Source: Betaproteobacteria bacterium (lineage in GTDB: Bacteria; Pseudomonadota; Gammaproteobacteria; Burkholderiales; Rhodocyclaceae). Taken from it: a stretch of 45,216 nt of DNA. This document shows, in pieces, positions 1-6,656 of this stretch. Position numbers and translations under genes: made by a program. The notes under the pieces were generated by a model, which was given only the letters and a program-made list of their open reading frames with translations, made no database searches and was not told the DNA's origin. Numbering within the stretch: the first letter of the stretch is position 1; the number at the start of each line of letters is the position of its first letter. The stretch covers positions 1 to 45,216 of the forward strand of contig JACRAR010000010.1 in NCBI GenBank assembly GCA_016234745.1, in the 5' to 3' direction.

Positions 1-37
1 CCCACTGGTCGTCTCGCAATTGCTTGCGTTCTTCCAT
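1..37 (-). CDS. 5' end of a gene leaving the window, possibly an IS5-type transposase
   Basis: Only twelve codons are present on the minus strand, reading MEERKQLRDDQW from an ATG at 35-37. A strong ribosome binding site (AGGAGG) lies about five bases upstream, which makes the start convincing. The LRDDQW sequence resembles the N-terminus of IS5-family transposases, which commonly have a D-x-QW segment near the start; that is recalled similarity on a very short stretch. No terminal inverted repeat could be identified at 38-170. Confidence 0.4.
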   Translation of the reverse strand, partial: MEERKQLRDDQW

Positions 38-264
38 GCCTTCCTCCTGTCTTGTGACAAAAGGAAGCATCGCAGACTACCGATGCGTTAGATTCAGCGA
101 ACACTCGCATATTCATTCGTCAATTGTGAACAGAACCTAGGGTTTCAACCAGATGTTTTATCGGTATTTCCATGGAAAGTAAGTGTTATACGTATGCGAT
201 AAGCGCAATGCACTTCCTTTGTCAGCCATGCATAATGCGGGGAAGTTCAGGCCATATTTCTTCC
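38..264. other. Intergenic region upstream of the sensor kinase
   Basis: This stretch is noticeably more AT-rich than the flanking genes. It must hold the promoters for the leftward gene at 1-37 and the rightward kinase. No clear -35/-10 pair, operator or insertion-sequence end could be assigned. The kinase frame stays open back to an ATG at 172, but the extra 31 codons look non-coding in composition. Confidence 0.4.
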
Positions 265-1833
265 ATGCGTGCATTTCAGATCCGCTGGTTTCCCGATTTG
301 CTGTTTGTTGCGGCGTTCCTGTTGATCGACTGGCTGAGCTTCGTCCACGCCCTGTACGGACTCAATATCACCCCCTGGAATCCCGATCCGGCCCTGGGCC
401 TGGCGTACTGGATGCGCTACGGCAAGCAGGCGGCCTTGCCCTGGTTCGCCGCCAACATGCTGGCGGATATTTTGGTGCGCGATAACCATGCCGGCTGGTT
501 CATTACAACGTTTTCATCGGCACTCGTGACGTTCGGTTATGGGCTGATCGGAGAGGCGTTGCGGAGCCGCTTTCGCGACGGCAACGCCTACGACAATCGC
601 GTCACGTTGTTCGTCTGGCTGGAGATCGTGGTGATCGGTTCGGTTCTCAACAGCCTGTCCTATATCTCCCTGTATTATTTCACCGGACTGATTCCGCAAG
701 GCCAATGGACCGTGGCGTTCTTGCGTTTCGGCGTCGGCGACATCGTCGGCATCGTCGGCTCGATGCCTCTGCTCTGGATGTTGTTCAGCGACCGGCGTCG
801 CGAGCGCCTGCTGGAGATCATCCTGCACCGGGAAACAGTGGGCTATGTGGCATTGGCGCTATTGATGCTGGGACTCGTGTTTGGACATGTCGCGAATGCC
901 GAGTTCGAGCATTTCTACTTCCTGTTTCTGCCGATCGTCTGGGCCGCGACGCGGCAAGGCTTGCACGGCGCGGCGCTAATAGCTTTCGTGTTGCAGTTCG
1001 GGATCATGGTCGTCGTCAAATGGCCGCCGGTCGCCAACATTCCCGTGGTCGAATTGCAAATGCTCGGCACGGTCCTGGCGTTGGTGGGGTTCTTCATTGG
1101 TGTCGTGGTCGATGAACAAAGGCAGGCCGCAGAAGACCTGAAAGTCACCCTGCGCCTGGCGGCGGCCGGCGAAATGGCCTCGGCGCTGGCCCATGAACTC
1201 AATCAGCCCCTGACTGCCCTGGCGGCCTATGGCAAGGCCTGCAAGGAATTGCTCGAGCGCGGCGAGGCGGGCGAACTGCTGCAAGGCGCGATTCAGAAGA
1301 TGATCGTTGAATCGGGGCGGGCATCCGCTGTCGTGCGGCGCTTGCGCGATTTTTTTCGCAGTGGCGCGATGCAGCTCGAGGTCATCGAGGTCGGCGCGAT
1401 TGTTGCATCGATCGCCGAGCAGTTCGCGGCGAAATTCGAGCAGCACGGGGTCGAGTTGGAAATTCTGCCGATACCCCCTGTTTCCCTGCGTGCCGACCGG
1501 CTGCAGATCGAACTGGTCCTGCGCAACCTGCTGGCGAATTCCCTGGATGAGGTTGTCAAACAGGCTCCGGGGGAACGTCAGATCACGCTGCTGACCGAGA
1601 AGCTGCCGGGTGAACGGGTGCGCATATCGGTCGAGGACAGCGGTTCGGGTATTTCCAGCAAAACCGCGACGCATTTGTTCGAGCCCTTTGTCTCGACCAA
1701 GTCGAGCGGTCTTGGGCTGGGGCTGGTCCTAAGCCGCGCCATCGTCGAGGCTCATGGCGGCAGCCTGTGGGCCGAGGTGGGCGAGCACGGCATTTTCCGG
1801 TTCGTGCTGCCGGCGTACGAATTGGGAGAGTGA
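265..1833 (+). CDS. MASE1-type membrane sensor histidine kinase (FixL/DctB-like)
   Basis: The N-terminal half is strongly hydrophobic, with about eight membrane segments resembling the MASE1 integral-membrane sensor domain. The cytoplasmic kinase core follows. The phospho-acceptor helix contains AHELNQPLTAL, with the histidine at about residue 310, an H-box typical of FixL/DctB-type kinases. The ATPase part has the N box (RNLLANSLDE) and glycine boxes (DSGSGIS, GLGLGL). The frame is open from 172, but neither ATG has a good ribosome binding site; 265 is preferred because residues before it are unlike the rest. The response regulator follows after one base, so the two form a two-component pair. 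The ligand is unknown; MASE1 has no defined small-molecule pocket visible here. Confidence 0.88.
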   Translation: MRAFQIRWFPDLLFVAAFLLIDWLSFVHALYGLNITPWNPDPALGLAYWMRYGKQAALPWFAANMLADILVRDNHAGWFITTFSSALVTFGYGLIGEALRSRFRDGNAYDNRVTLFVWLEIVVIGSVLNSLSYISLYYFTGLIPQGQWTVAFLRFGVGDIVGIVGSMPLLWMLFSDRRRERLLEIILHRETVGYVALALLMLGLVFGHVANAEFEHFYFLFLPIVWAATRQGLHGAALIAFVLQFGIMVVVKWPPVANIPVVELQMLGTVLALVGFFIGVVVDEQRQAAEDLKVTLRLAAAGEMASALAHELNQPLTALAAYGKACKELLERGEAGELLQGAIQKMIVESGRASAVVRRLRDFFRSGAMQLEVIEVGAIVASIAEQFAAKFEQHGVELEILPIPPVSLRADRLQIELVLRNLLANSLDEVVKQAPGERQITLLTEKLPGERVRISVEDSGSGISSKTATHLFEPFVSTKSSGLGLGLVLSRAIVEAHGGSLWAEVGEHGIFRFVLPAYELGE

Positions 1834-1834
1834 A

Positions 1835-2458
1835 TTGGAAAATAGGGTAGATGCTGCGCTTACGGTGTACATCGTCGATGACGACCCCTCGGTGCGCGAT
1901 GCGCTGGGTTTGCTGTTGAGCGTCAGGGGCTATCGTACGGCAGTATTTGCCAGCGGCGAGGATTTTTTGCGCGCGTGGCAAAGAGACTGGATCGGCTGCC
2001 TGCTCATCGATATCCGCATGCCGGGCATGGATGGGCTGACGCTGCAGCGCAAGCTCGGCGAATTGAAATGTCATCTGCCGGTGATCATCATCACCGGACA
2101 TGGTGACGCCAGCTTGGCACGACAGGCATTCAAGGCCAGCGCCAGCGATTTTCTGGAGAAGCCGTTTGACGACGACAAGCTTATCGCGGCCATCACCGAG
2201 GCATTCCGCCAGGAAGAAGCCATGCTCAAGGAACGATTGCGCAACGATCAGCTGAGCCAGGTGCTGAAAGAGTTGACGCCGCGTGAGCGCGAGGTCATGG
2301 ACTTGGTCGTGATGGGCAGGCACAACCGGGAGATCGCTCCGGAGCTGGGCATCAGCGTGCGCACTGTGGAAGTGCACAAGGCGCGCCTGATGGCCAAGCT
2401 CGATGTGAGCAGCGTGCCCGATCTGGTCCGGATCAGCATGCTGCGCAAGCCGGATTGA
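1835..2458 (+). CDS. FixJ/NarL-type response regulator, REC plus LuxR HTH
   Basis: A receiver domain covers about residues 10-125, with the acidic triplet DDD at 15-17, the phospho-acceptor Asp59 in LLIDIRMPGMDG and the Lys in EKPF. A LuxR-type helix-turn-helix (LTPREREVMDLVVMGRHNREIA, then GISVRTVEVHKARLM) occupies the C-terminus. The start chosen is TTG at 1835, four bases after GGGAGAG at the end of the kinase gene; this overlaps nothing and gives 207 residues. An ATG at 1754 in the same frame lies inside the kinase gene and is less likely. It is the cognate partner of the preceding kinase; its target genes cannot be told from the window. Confidence 0.9.
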   Translation: MENRVDAALTVYIVDDDPSVRDALGLLLSVRGYRTAVFASGEDFLRAWQRDWIGCLLIDIRMPGMDGLTLQRKLGELKCHLPVIIITGHGDASLARQAFKASASDFLEKPFDDDKLIAAITEAFRQEEAMLKERLRNDQLSQVLKELTPREREVMDLVVMGRHNREIAPELGISVRTVEVHKARLMAKLDVSSVPDLVRISMLRKPD

Positions 2459-2497
2459 AGACTGCTGACGACCTCCGATATCGAAGATCAGGAATCA

Positions 2498-4165
2498 TCA
2501 GCCGCCGATCAGGCTGATCGCAGTCGCCATGTATTGCCCCCCGACCAACTCCACGCTGACGTTGACGCGCGATCCGCCCATCATGCCACCCCCGCCCATC
2601 ATGCCGCCACCCGGAACGGCGACGCCATTTCTGTGGATGGTCACGCCATTGAGCATGAAGCTGTTCGCAGTGACATTCGAGACAATGCCTGACATCTGCA
2701 TAATTCCCGGCGTGGCGGACTGACCCGCCTGAATATTCACTGCCATGCCGGAGAGCGCGTGATTGTTGAACATCCCGGCAATGCTCAAGGGTTGCCCGAC
2801 AACCAGGTCGGCTGCGCTGCCGTTGCGGAAGACAGTGCCTGCACCCATGTTGCCACTCATGCTGCTGCCATCGGCCATGTTCATGGTGAAGGCTCCGGTC
2901 TTCGGGTCGTAGGCTGAAAGCGTGCCGCCAACCTCGATGACGGAGCCATTCGGCGCCTGACCTGGCGTGAAGGCGATAAATTGCACCGTGGCCGCGCGCA
3001 CGGCGTTGTTTGCGACGGATCCATGCACCTCGAGGAAGGCGCCGTTCGCCAGCTGCGCTGCGGTACCGCCGCTAAAGGCCGCATTGCTGGCATCGATCAC
3101 GACGCCGCGCAGAGTGAAGCTGGAAGCGGAGACGAAATTTGCCACCATGCCATGCACTTCGACCGCAGCAGGTGAGGCATTGGCGGACACCGTGACGCTG
3201 CTCGCCTTGAGCTTGTTCGCCGCGGTATCGTAACTGCCGGTGATCACGACGTACTTGTCGTTGTCCAGGCTTGCGCTGCTGGGCGTAATGGCCGCCGCGC
3301 CGGCATCCACCGCGACATTGCGCACCTGAAAACTGGTGTTGCTGATGTAACTGGAGATCGGTCCCGACAGCATCACCTTCCCATTCGCCGGCGCCGGCCG
3401 TTTGATACGGATGACGGAAGCGCTGATCACATTGCCGGCCGGGACGCTGTCGCTCCATACCGTCACCATCAGCCCGTTCGCAAGCGACACTCCCGCCGGG
3501 CTGATGGCAGCCGATCCGATGGTTACGATTTCGGTGCCGAGCGCAAAGCTGCCGTTGCCGGCATTGTATTGGCTGACAACGCCGCTGAGTCGAACACCAT
3601 TGGCGGCCGGTCTTTGCTCGATCAAGGTAGCCTGGAAATAGGGCTTGCCTTGGTTGTCGGTCTTGAGCAGGCCATGCACTTCGATCCGGTCGCCCACTCG
3701 AATGTCCGCCAGCGAGGCATAACCGGCAAAGCTCGTCACGGGGCCCAAAGACGCCTCCGTGTTGGCCGTGATGCTGGTGCCCAGGACGGTGACACTGTTG
3801 GCAGAGACTGCGCTGACTGGACCGACAATTTCCGGCGACATCAACGCCGAGGTGATGTTGCCGCCGGCATCGAAGGACAATTCCATCGCATGCCCGAGCA
3901 TCACGTCTGTCATCGGCATGCTGACCGCTGCGCCTTGTTCGGCCTCGGAAAAATATTGGGCGCCCGTATCGTTGTGGCGCACGCCATCCACGATCAGGCT
4001 GCCGAAACCCGTCACGACGCCAATCGCCGCGATCGGCGAACCGGTGCCGCCTGTCCCGACCTCCGCCAATAAGGCAACGACACCGCCGCCACCGCAGCCC
4101 GCAAGCAGGAATGTTGCCGCAACCGCCAAGGCCGCTGGAATCCTGGAAAAAAGGTTATGCAACAT
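2498..4165 (-). CDS. DUF5666-family repeat lipoprotein
   Basis: The N-terminus is a lipoprotein signal with the lipobox LAGC (Cys24) followed by a glycine run, so the protein should be lipid-anchored and exported. The rest, about 530 residues, consists of repeated beta-rich modules of roughly 70 residues with recurring patterns such as SGxVS, VEVHGxV and FxLxGVxID, as in DUF5666 proteins (named from memory). Near the C-terminus is a Gly/Met run (PGGGMMGGGGMMGG). The start is the ATG at 4163-4165, six bases after AGGAGA; the frame extends further upstream without a better site. It lies 34 bases downstream of the DUF6502 gene and is probably co-transcribed with it. Molecular function unknown. 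Confidence 0.8.
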   Translation of the reverse strand: MLHNLFSRIPAALAVAATFLLAGCGGGGVVALLAEVGTGGTGSPIAAIGVVTGFGSLIVDGVRHNDTGAQYFSEAEQGAAVSMPMTDVMLGHAMELSFDAGGNITSALMSPEIVGPVSAVSANSVTVLGTSITANTEASLGPVTSFAGYASLADIRVGDRIEVHGLLKTDNQGKPYFQATLIEQRPAANGVRLSGVVSQYNAGNGSFALGTEIVTIGSAAISPAGVSLANGLMVTVWSDSVPAGNVISASVIRIKRPAPANGKVMLSGPISSYISNTSFQVRNVAVDAGAAAITPSSASLDNDKYVVITGSYDTAANKLKASSVTVSANASPAAVEVHGMVANFVSASSFTLRGVVIDASNAAFSGGTAAQLANGAFLEVHGSVANNAVRAATVQFIAFTPGQAPNGSVIEVGGTLSAYDPKTGAFTMNMADGSSMSGNMGAGTVFRNGSAADLVVGQPLSIAGMFNNHALSGMAVNIQAGQSATPGIMQMSGIVSNVTANSFMLNGVTIHRNGVAVPGGGMMGGGGMMGGSRVNVSVELVGGQYMATAISLIGG

Positions 4166-4199
4166 TGTCATTCTCCTGAAAGGATTCTTCACCCAGCCG

Positions 4200-5042
4200 T
4201 CAGGTGACGGGTCCTTTGTAGTAGTACATGCCAAAGCGGATGCGTTGATTCGCATCCGGATTTTGTTCATCCTCCCGGCAAAGCCGGGTCGCCTCAGTGA
4301 CGACGTCATGGAAGGCCTTTGCCCAGATTTGCCTGGACAACGCGCTCAAGGCTTCAGCCGATTGAGGACTCAATTTGTTGGCATACACGCTCTGTTCCAG
4401 CATCGGATCACCGCTTCCCTTGATGTTTTGCACAGCCGTCGCCATGTGATCGCCGACGTTATCGGAGAATAGCTGCAGCATTTCGGCGATGCCTTCCTTG
4501 GGCACAAAGCCATCGGCACTCAGGCGCAGGCGCTGGGATGCGAGTTCCTTGCTCTCGTCGACGATCGTCACCACTCCCAACCGCAATAGCTCATCCAGGA
4601 GGGTGCGTGGATGCACGTCGTTCGACACCGACGACGCCAATTCATCGAATGAACCAGGTCCGCCGCCTCGGACGAGCAACTGCGGTTGACCTTTGTCGTC
4701 ACAATAGGCCGGATCATTCGCCCAGCGCGCGAAGACCTGCATGGCAACGCTCAAGGTCTTGGCGGGAGCGAGCGGCTTGCCCACTTTGCGCCACTCGCGC
4801 ACGTCCTTGCGGTGCACTCCCGAAAGCACGCTGATGCTGGAATCGCTGGGCCGTCCGTGTTGTTCCTCGATGATGGGTACTGCTGCATCCAAAAAGACTT
4901 GCTTGAGCGCCTGGGCGAAATGCGTATAGGTCACTCCTTCGCGCAGCAGCAAGGTGACCAGGGGTGCCATCAGGCGCAAGGAAGCCGCGAGGGCGAGATC
5001 CCCGCGCGATTCAGGCTTATCCGCTTCTTGGTCAGCGCTCAT
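4200..5042 (-). CDS. DUF6502-family protein, putative transcriptional regulator
   Basis: A 280-residue soluble protein with no signal peptide or membrane segment. The N-terminal part (LLREGVTYTHFAQALKQVFLDAA, then SVLSGVHRKDVREWRK) has the look of a helix-turn-helix DNA-binding region and matches my memory of DUF6502. The C-terminus ends with basic and aromatic residues (RFGMYYYKG). The chosen ATG (5040-5042) sits just after the palindrome at 5048-5062; a GTG at 5063 would put the palindrome inside the gene. The gene is followed by the DUF5666 lipoprotein and is divergent from the gene at 5254. Autoregulation through the palindrome is inferred, not shown. Confidence 0.75.
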   Translation of the reverse strand: MSADQEADKPESRGDLALAASLRLMAPLVTLLLREGVTYTHFAQALKQVFLDAAVPIIEEQHGRPSDSSISVLSGVHRKDVREWRKVGKPLAPAKTLSVAMQVFARWANDPAYCDDKGQPQLLVRGGGPGSFDELASSVSNDVHPRTLLDELLRLGVVTIVDESKELASQRLRLSADGFVPKEGIAEMLQLFSDNVGDHMATAVQNIKGSGDPMLEQSVYANKLSPQSAEALSALSRQIWAKAFHDVVTEATRLCREDEQNPDANQRIRFGMYYYKGPVT

Positions 5043-5047
5043 GAAGA

Positions 5048-5062
5048 TGGGAATATATCCCA
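5048..5062. promoter_or_regulatory. Palindrome TGGGA-N5-TCCCA, candidate operator 1
   Basis: The sequence reads TGGGAATATATCCCA, with five-base arms around an AT-rich centre. It lies 5 bases upstream of the DUF6502 start codon, overlapping where a ribosome binding site would be. A second copy of the same motif is at 5184-5198, on the other side of the divergent promoter region. Confidence 0.55.
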
Positions 5063-5253
5063 CAGCTTGGAATTAAACAAGCCCAGTTCAGCGCCGCAAG
5101 TCATCTTTGCAAGCCATTGTTTTTCATGATGTCATCAAGGAATAAAAAAATAATTCAAAAAGTTGTTGCATTGCTCAATGATATGGGATAAATTCCCATA
5201 CACGAAATGACATTCACTCGCTAACCCCCGGTTAATCACTCAGGAGAAACAAA
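5063..5253. promoter_or_regulatory. AT-rich divergent promoter region between the DUF6502 gene and the 5254 gene
   Basis: About 190 bases much richer in A and T than either flanking gene. It holds the rightward promoter: a candidate -35 TTGTTG at 5163-5168 and -10 GATAAA at 5187-5192, 18 bases apart. The -10 lies inside the second palindrome. Another small palindrome, TGATG-T-CATCA, is near 5127-5137. These are readings by eye. Confidence 0.4.
5184..5198. promoter_or_regulatory. Palindrome TGGGA-N5-TCCCA, candidate operator 2
   Basis: TGGGATAAATTCCCA; the symmetry extends to seven bases per arm (TATGGGA / TCCCATA). It matches the motif at 5048-5062 in both arms and spacing. It overlaps the best candidate -10 box for the gene at 5254, a position suited to repression. 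Confidence 0.6.
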
Positions 5254-5793
5254 ATGATGTTCCGCAACTTTGCAAACAATGGCACCGCAACAGGTTTCAC
5301 AGGGATGCATGCCGGAGCAGTTGCTTCAGGCAATGGCGCGGCCGTAAACGGCTTTGGGCCGAACCAGATGATGACGAGCCTCGTCGATGGCGCGACAGCC
5401 GCAGTTGTCCCCGGCCAGGGCTTCGGCGCGATGATGAACGGCTTTACCGGAAGTGATGGCGTCGATATCGGCACACTGATGAGCCGCTTTTGGCAGCATT
5501 TGCCGGCGAATGGCGCGGTTCCGGGTACGCCCGCAACCGCTGCAACGGGCCCGGGTTTCGGTGCAATGATGGGCGGTATTGCTGCGGATGCCGGCTTGAA
5601 TCCCGGTTCGATGATGGGCGCCATCTTTCATGACGCGCTGAACGGAACAACCGATACCTCCGCCACCATTCCAGGGTTTGGTCAGGCGATGCTTGAGGTC
5701 ATGGGCAACATCGCTAACAATGCTAACAATGCTAACAATGCCAACATCAATCTGGTGGGCATGCCGCACATGAACTTCGATTACTTCTCCTGA
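5254..5793 (+). CDS. Unrecognised Gly/Met/Asn-rich repeat protein, 179 aa
   Basis: The start is well supported by AGGAGA six bases before the ATG. No family is recognised. The protein has no signal peptide or membrane segment and is rich in Gly, Ala, Met and Asn. Four degenerate repeats of the type GFGxxMM occur at about residues 33-40 (GFGPNQMM), 56-61 (GFGAMM), 101-106 (GFGAMM) and 141-146 (GFGQAM). Near the C-terminus NNANNANNAN is encoded by a nine-base tandem repeat. It ends in FDYFS. Its divergent placement with the DUF6502/DUF5666 pair, with matched palindromes on both sides, suggests common control. Function unknown. Confidence 0.7.
   Translation: MMFRNFANNGTATGFTGMHAGAVASGNGAAVNGFGPNQMMTSLVDGATAAVVPGQGFGAMMNGFTGSDGVDIGTLMSRFWQHLPANGAVPGTPATAATGPGFGAMMGGIAADAGLNPGSMMGAIFHDALNGTTDTSATIPGFGQAMLEVMGNIANNANNANNANINLVGMPHMNFDYFS
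5713..5745 (+). repeat. Nine-base tandem repeat, in frame
   Basis: Three perfect copies of GCTAACAAT (5713-5739) followed by a partial, diverged copy. They encode ANN units inside the Gly/Met/Asn-rich protein. Copy-number change by slippage would keep the frame. Confidence 0.85.
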
Positions 5794-5824
5794 GCTTCGT
5801 ATCCGGAGCAATTGACGCTGCAAC

Positions 5825-5849
5825 CCGGGCAGATGGAATTTCTGCCCGG
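5825..5849. terminator. Bidirectional hairpin between convergent genes
   Basis: Perfect nine-base arms CCGGGCAGA / TCTGCCCGG around a seven-base loop, 31 bases after the stop of the gene at 5254 and 49 bases from the stop of the convergent cupredoxin gene. There is no T tract on either side, so it is a terminator-like hairpin rather than a classic intrinsic terminator. Confidence 0.5.
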
Positions 5850-5898
5850 CAAGATGCGGGATGGACGGCATAGTTCCGCAAGAGCCTGCACCAAGTAG

Positions 5899-6375
5899 CT
5901 ACCTGACAGTGACGCTGCCCTTCATGCCGGCCTCGAAATGGCCTGGCTGCAGGCAAGCAAAACCGATCTTTCCTGCCTTGGGAAACCGCCACACCAGCTC
6001 ACCCGTCTGACCGGGGTCAACCGACACCTGGTTCGGATCGGCGTGCACCATCCCCGGAAACTTTCGCATCTGCTCGGCATGCGCCTTGAGCTCTGCCACA
6101 GTGCCAAGCACCATTTCGTGCTTGATCCGGCCTTGGTTGCGCACCAGAAACCGGATCGTCTCCCCGTGCTTGACCGTGATACTGGCGGGAACAAAGCGCA
6201 TCAAGTCATTCATCGTCACGGCAACTGTGCGCGCTACCTTGGCGGGTTCGCCCGGCATGCCGATGGCTGCGCCATGCCCCGAGTGCTCGCCCGGCGCTGC
6301 TGCGCCGCCATGACCGAACCCGGGAGTGGAAGCAGTCACCAGTGAAAAAAGTACGGCATGCGCAATCCGCCTCAT
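5899..6375 (-). CDS. Periplasmic cupredoxin (plastocyanin-like copper protein)
   Basis: A 158-residue protein with a signal peptide (about residues 1-21) and a His/Met-rich linker (HGG, EHSGHG). The cupredoxin fold follows. The four type-1 copper ligands are recognisable as His86 (IKHEM), Cys141, His146 and Met151 (ACLQPGHFEAGM). Three ATGs occur in a row; the third (6373-6375) is preferred because it lies six bases after GGAGA. It is the last gene of the copper efflux run, so a role as periplasmic copper carrier or electron carrier is likely; its partner is not known. Confidence 0.85.
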   Translation of the reverse strand: MRRIAHAVLFSLVTASTPGFGHGGAAAPGEHSGHGAAIGMPGEPAKVARTVAVTMNDLMRFVPASITVKHGETIRFLVRNQGRIKHEMVLGTVAELKAHAEQMRKFPGMVHADPNQVSVDPGQTGELVWRFPKAGKIGFACLQPGHFEAGMKGSVTVR

Positions 6376-6434
6376 CATCATTCTCCAAGAGTGCGCGCGA
6401 AGCATGCTGCAAGCATAGCGCGTCGCGGCGATTG

Positions 6435-6605
6435 CTAGCGGTTCTGCTGCTGTTGCCCTGACTCCTGCCCGCTCACTGACATCGGTTTATCGTGATCGTG
6501 ACTGCCATGCCCGAACATGCCCATGTGCCCAGACCAAAGCTGAAAAACCGCCACCATGACGACCATCATGATGACCATGGCTTCGCCCCGTTGAAATCGT
6601 TTCAT
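6435..6605 (-). CDS. Small His/Met-rich single-pass membrane peptide, 56 aa
   Basis: The start is supported by CAGGAG five bases before the ATG. The product begins MKRFQRGEA, has one hydrophobic segment unusually rich in Met and Val (about residues 10-24, MVIMMVVMVAV), and continues with a metal-binding-like tail containing HMGMFGHGSHDHD. It ends in a Gln-rich tract (GQQQQNR). It lies between cusA and the cupredoxin in the same direction with short gaps, so it is probably part of the copper efflux operon. I know no named family for it; it resembles small metal-resistance peptides only in composition. Confidence 0.7.
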   Translation of the reverse strand: MKRFQRGEAMVIMMVVMVAVFQLWSGHMGMFGHGSHDHDKPMSVSGQESGQQQQNR

Positions 6606-6656
6606 TTTATCTCCTGGATAAGCTGTGCTGCGTTATGAACCTTCCTGATGCCGCGG

